Assembly (NCBI GenBank): GCA_946479515.1
Contig: CAMLGF010000073.1
Span: forward strand, 1 to 18,410
Length of the DNA stretch: 18,410 nt
Reading direction: 5' to 3'
Origin: an uncultured Pseudomonadota bacterium
GTDB lineage: Bacteria; Pseudomonadota; Gammaproteobacteria; Steroidobacterales; Steroidobacteraceae
Numbering within the stretch: the first letter of the stretch is position 1; the number at the start of each line of letters is the position of its first letter. Below, piece by piece: positions 15,697 to 18,410 of the stretch. Under the pieces are notes generated by a model. That model ran no database searches, was not told the DNA's origin, and worked only from the letters and a program-made list of their open reading frames with translations. A program made the translations under genes and the position numbers.

Positions 15697-15723
15697 CGAT
15701 GAAGTCTGGTGTCCCGCGAGCGG

Positions 15724-15751
15724 TTCACTTTTCAGCCGCCGTTGCTATGCT
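15724..15751 (+). promoter_or_regulatory. candidate sigma-70-like promoter of the second receptor
   Basis: TTCACT (15724-15729), a 16-nt spacer and TATGCT (15746-15751) match four of six consensus positions in each box. The pair lies about 100 nt upstream of the receptor start at 15853. Confidence 0.4.
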
Positions 15752-15852
15752 CCCCGCCGCGGATGCGCGCAGTGCGCAGCCAGGACGAAGAAGAATGCTG
15801 CCGCACGTGGCCATCATCGCCGCCGCGCAGCCACGGTCTTTCAGGAGGATCC

Positions 15853-18410
15853 ATGCTTTCGCGACGGAATCGCGGTGCGTGCCGCGTTGCGGCCCTTCTT
15901 TGTGGTTTGACGGGAGCCAGCACCCTCCCGGTCGTCGCGAATGCCCAGGAGGCGGATTCCGCGGACGGCCAGCAGCCGTTGGTCGAAGTCGTGGTCACCG
16001 GTTCGCGCATCGGCCATCGGGGTGGCTCGCTGGAACCCGCCAGGGTGATCGGCGAGGAATACCTGGAGAGCCGTGGTTTGACCAACGTCGCCGATGCTCT
16101 CAATGAATTGCCGGGATTCGGCACCGGCGCGACGCCCGAAGGTAATCAGTCGAACTACGCGCCCGGCGTCAATTTCGTCAACTACTTCGGGCTCGGAACG
16201 AATCGCACTCTGACGCTGGTGAATGGCCGGCGCATCGTGAGCTCGAACCCCGCCACGCTGTTCGGGCCGAGCGCGCCGGGAACTCAGGTCGATCTCAACA
16301 TCATTCCGTCCATTCTGGTCGAAGGCGTCGACAACCTGGCCGTCGGCGGGGCTCCGGTATACGGCGCCGACGCCATCGCCGGCGTCGTGAATGTCCGGCT
16401 GAAGACCGACTATGAGGGCCTGCAGGCATTCGGCCAGTTGGGCCGCCGGGCCGATGGCGGAATGTCGAATGGCAGCGTGGGCATCGTCGGCGGACTGAAC
16501 TTCGCGGACAACCGAGGCAACGTCACGGCCGCCATCCAGCACAGCGAGGTCGAGGGACTGCTGGCCATCGACATACCCCGCTTCGCGAACTCGTACTCGT
16601 TCGTGCCCAACCCGTCTCCGGGCGTGACCGCGACCCAGCCCGGCCGCAGTCCGGCCAACGATGGCCGCGTGCATCCGGATGTGCCCTTCAGCTCCACGCC
16701 CGATGATGGCATTCCCAACGCCGTACTGATCCGCAACCAGCGCATGGCCGCGGTGGCCTTCGGTGGCCTGGCGTTCCCCACTGGCGCCAACAATCTGCCT
16801 GGCCCCGACAATCGCCTGCGATGTTTCGGCGCGACTGACTCGACGCAGGGCACCTGCCTGCGGTTCGCATCCGACGGCTCGCTGGTGGCCTACGACCCGG
16901 GCAACAACTTCGGGCTGACCAGCGCCTCGGGCGGCGATGGCATCAATCCCGCCGAGATGGCACCGGCCCTGTCGGATCTCTCGAGAACCACGGCGACCCT
17001 CAGTGCGCATTTCGATCTCACCGACCGCGTGCGACTGTTCGGCGATCTGCTCGCGTATGACGCGAAGGCGCGCGAGCTGGTCGACCAGCCGGGCTACAAC
17101 TACACGGCCTTCGGTGGCGGAAGCAGCGGACCGATAACGCTGCCCGCGGATCATCCGGCGCTGACGCAGCAGGCGCGCGATACGCTCGCGGGCCTCGGCA
17201 TCGAGTCGTTCCGCCTCTCGCGCGCGCATCGTGACCTGCTGATGAACAATGGCCATGGCGATACCCGCTTGTATCAGGCCAACATCGGCATGGATGGCGG
17301 TTTCGATGCCGCTGGGCGCCGCTACGACTGGGAGATTTACGCGAGTCTCGGCAAGCGTGACTCCACCTACTTCGGCAATCAGCTGGATCGCCAGCGATTC
17401 GTGAATGCGCTGAACGTCGTCGACGTCGGTGGGCAGCTGCAATGCTCTCCCAATCCGGGCTACGCGAGTCTGGCTGCCTCCGGGGGGCGCGTGCAGGTTG
17501 GGGCCGATCTGCCCATTGCCGACGCCGCCTGCGTGCCGCTCGACATTTTCGGCGAGGGGCGCCCGTCGCCAGCGGCACGCGAGTACGTCTCCAGTCCGCA
17601 TCGCGTGGCGGATTCGGCCGAGCAACGAGTGTTCAACGCCAATGTGGGTAGCCAGCTGTTCGACATCTGGGGCGGACCCATTGCCTACAACGTCGGCTGG
17701 GAGGCGCGCCGCGAGGAGACGGATTTTTCACCCGATGCGTTTCTGCGCGCCGGGCTCGGCCGTTCTTCCGCGCTGCAGGCGGTGAAGGGCTCGTATCACA
17801 CCCAGGAGTTCTTTGGCGAGGTCATGTTCCCGCTGGTGAGCCACAGAAATGCCAGGCCTCTGCTGCACGAGCTGACGGTGTTCGGCAAGGGACGGCGCGT
17901 CGACAACTCGGTAAACGGAAAATTCACGGCATGGACCAGCGGGTTGCAGTGGCGCCCCGTGGAAGACCTGCAGATCCGCGGCAACGTGACGCGATCGCTG
18001 CGTTCGCCCGCGCTGCTGGAGCTGTATGCGCCGGTCTCGACACTGTTCAATACCGTGCCTGATCCCTGCAGCTCGTCCAACCTGTCGAGCGGCACGCGAC
18101 CCGAGGTCCGCGCGGCGAACTGCGCGCAGTTCTTCGCCGAGTACGGGCTTCCCGCTGATGGCAGCTGGCAGTCGATCGCCAACAACGCAACAGTGCCAGG
18201 AACCTCACAGGGTAATCCCGATCTGCGCAACGAGTCCGCGAACGCCTGGACGCTGGGCTTCACTCTGCGCCCGCGTTGGGTGGAGGGGCTCGAACTCGCG
18301 GTGGACTGGGTGGACATCCGGGTCGACGATGCCATCACGCGTCTCACGGCCGATGACCTCGCCCAGGCGTGTTTCGACAACGTCGACTTTCCCAATCACT
18401 ACTGCGGCTT
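15853..18410 (+). CDS. TonB-dependent receptor (3' end cut by the window)
   Basis: An uninterrupted frame of 852 codons runs off the window end. It encodes an outer-membrane TonB-dependent transporter with a Sec signal (about 1-31, ending VVANA), TonB box VEVVVTGSRI (44-53), and plug features NELPGFG, TLTLVNGRRIV and GGAPVYGADAIAGVVNVRLK. A beta-barrel follows, with the late-barrel motifs TRSLRSPALLELYAP and GNPDLRNESANAWTLGFTL. Little of the C-terminal barrel is probably missing. AGGAGG (15843-15848) lies 4 nt before the ATG. Unlike the first receptor it has no STN domain and no sigma/anti-sigma pair beside it, so it should be controlled by other means. Its ligand is unknown. It is divergent from the bufferin cluster. 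A long open frame on the opposite strand is a shadow of this gene. Confidence 0.92.
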   Translation, partial: MLSRRNRGACRVAALLCGLTGASTLPVVANAQEADSADGQQPLVEVVVTGSRIGHRGGSLEPARVIGEEYLESRGLTNVADALNELPGFGTGATPEGNQSNYAPGVNFVNYFGLGTNRTLTLVNGRRIVSSNPATLFGPSAPGTQVDLNIIPSILVEGVDNLAVGGAPVYGADAIAGVVNVRLKTDYEGLQAFGQLGRRADGGMSNGSVGIVGGLNFADNRGNVTAAIQHSEVEGLLAIDIPRFANSYSFVPNPSPGVTATQPGRSPANDGRVHPDVPFSSTPDDGIPNAVLIRNQRMAAVAFGGLAFPTGANNLPGPDNRLRCFGATDSTQGTCLRFASDGSLVAYDPGNNFGLTSASGGDGINPAEMAPALSDLSRTTATLSAHFDLTDRVRLFGDLLAYDAKARELVDQPGYNYTAFGGGSSGPITLPADHPALTQQARDTLAGLGIESFRLSRAHRDLLMNNGHGDTRLYQANIGMDGGFDAAGRRYDWEIYASLGKRDSTYFGNQLDRQRFVNALNVVDVGGQLQCSPNPGYASLAASGGRVQVGADLPIADAACVPLDIFGEGRPSPAAREYVSSPHRVADSAEQRVFNANVGSQLFDIWGGPIAYNVGWEARREETDFSPDAFLRAGLGRSSALQAVKGSYHTQEFFGEVMFPLVSHRNARPLLHELTVFGKGRRVDNSVNGKFTAWTSGLQWRPVEDLQIRGNVTRSLRSPALLELYAPVSTLFNTVPDPCSSSNLSSGTRPEVRAANCAQFFAEYGLPADGSWQSIANNATVPGTSQGNPDLRNESANAWTLGFTLRPRWVEGLELAVDWVDIRVDDAITRLTADDLAQACFDNVDFPNHYCG

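Larger units (their letters stand above)
15549..15852. other. 304-nt divergent intergenic region, bufA / second receptor
   Basis: I see no gene here. The region must carry promoters for bufABC (- strand) and the receptor (+ strand). An AT-rich patch, CTGTTTTATTG (about 15613-15623), stands out on the bufA side, but no confident -35/-10 pair was found for bufA. A candidate receptor promoter and a short dyad are listed separately. Confidence 0.5.

Noticed and set aside
15841..17625. 594-codon open frame on the - strand
   Set aside because: It is antisense to the second TonB-dependent receptor, which has a perfect ribosome-binding site, signal peptide, TonB box and plug. The antisense product shows no recognisable domain.

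Overview
The window is GC-rich DNA, densely packed with genes, from a Gram-negative bacterium. Two TonB-dependent outer-membrane receptors, a FecI/FecR regulator pair, a secreted family GH11 xylanase and a bufferin (BufABC) cluster suggest a free-living proteobacterium that degrades polymers and scavenges nutrients. The best guess is a gammaproteobacterium of the Steroidobacteraceae/Nevskiales/Xanthomonadales type. That is inferred from gene content only, because there is no rRNA or other marker. I see no tRNA, rRNA, CRISPR array, insertion sequence or phage gene.

Layout. (1) 1-2240, + strand: an SDR oxidoreductase overlaps a flavin amine oxidase whose likely start is a TTG that shares bases with the upstream stop. 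(2) 2391-4019, + strand: an ankyrin-repeat protein, closed by a perfect hairpin shared with the opposing xylanase gene. (3) 4073-6337, - strand: a secreted GH11 xylanase with a CBM60-like module, and a secreted nucleoside hydrolase. (4) 6435-6944, + strand: an Ogt/MGMT-type DNA repair protein. (5) 6945-9186, - strand: a three-gene phospholipid operon (CDP-alcohol phosphatidyltransferase, PlsC-like acyltransferase, CdsA-like cytidylyltransferase) joined by ATGA overlaps. Its first gene carries an in-frame amber codon. (6) 9280-13684, + strand: FecI-type sigma factor, FecR-type anti-sigma factor and a TonB-dependent receptor with an N-terminal STN signalling domain, a complete cell-surface signalling unit. 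The sigma factor has an octapeptide-repeat tail. (7) 13666-15548, - strand: a bufferin RiPP cluster, bufA-bufB-bufC. (8) 15853 to the end, + strand: a second TonB-dependent receptor, cut by the window edge and divergent from bufA.

How the genes work together. In the FecIR-receptor unit, ligand binding at the receptor should be passed by the STN domain to FecR, which then controls the sigma factor. In the bufferin cluster, BufB with its partner BufC should modify cysteines of the small exported BufA peptide into copper-binding heterocycles. In the lipid operon, PlsC and CdsA would make phosphatidate and CDP-diacylglycerol, and the first enzyme, now interrupted, would attach the head group. The bufferin cluster, the amber-split gene and the sigma-factor repeat tail deserve the closest second look.
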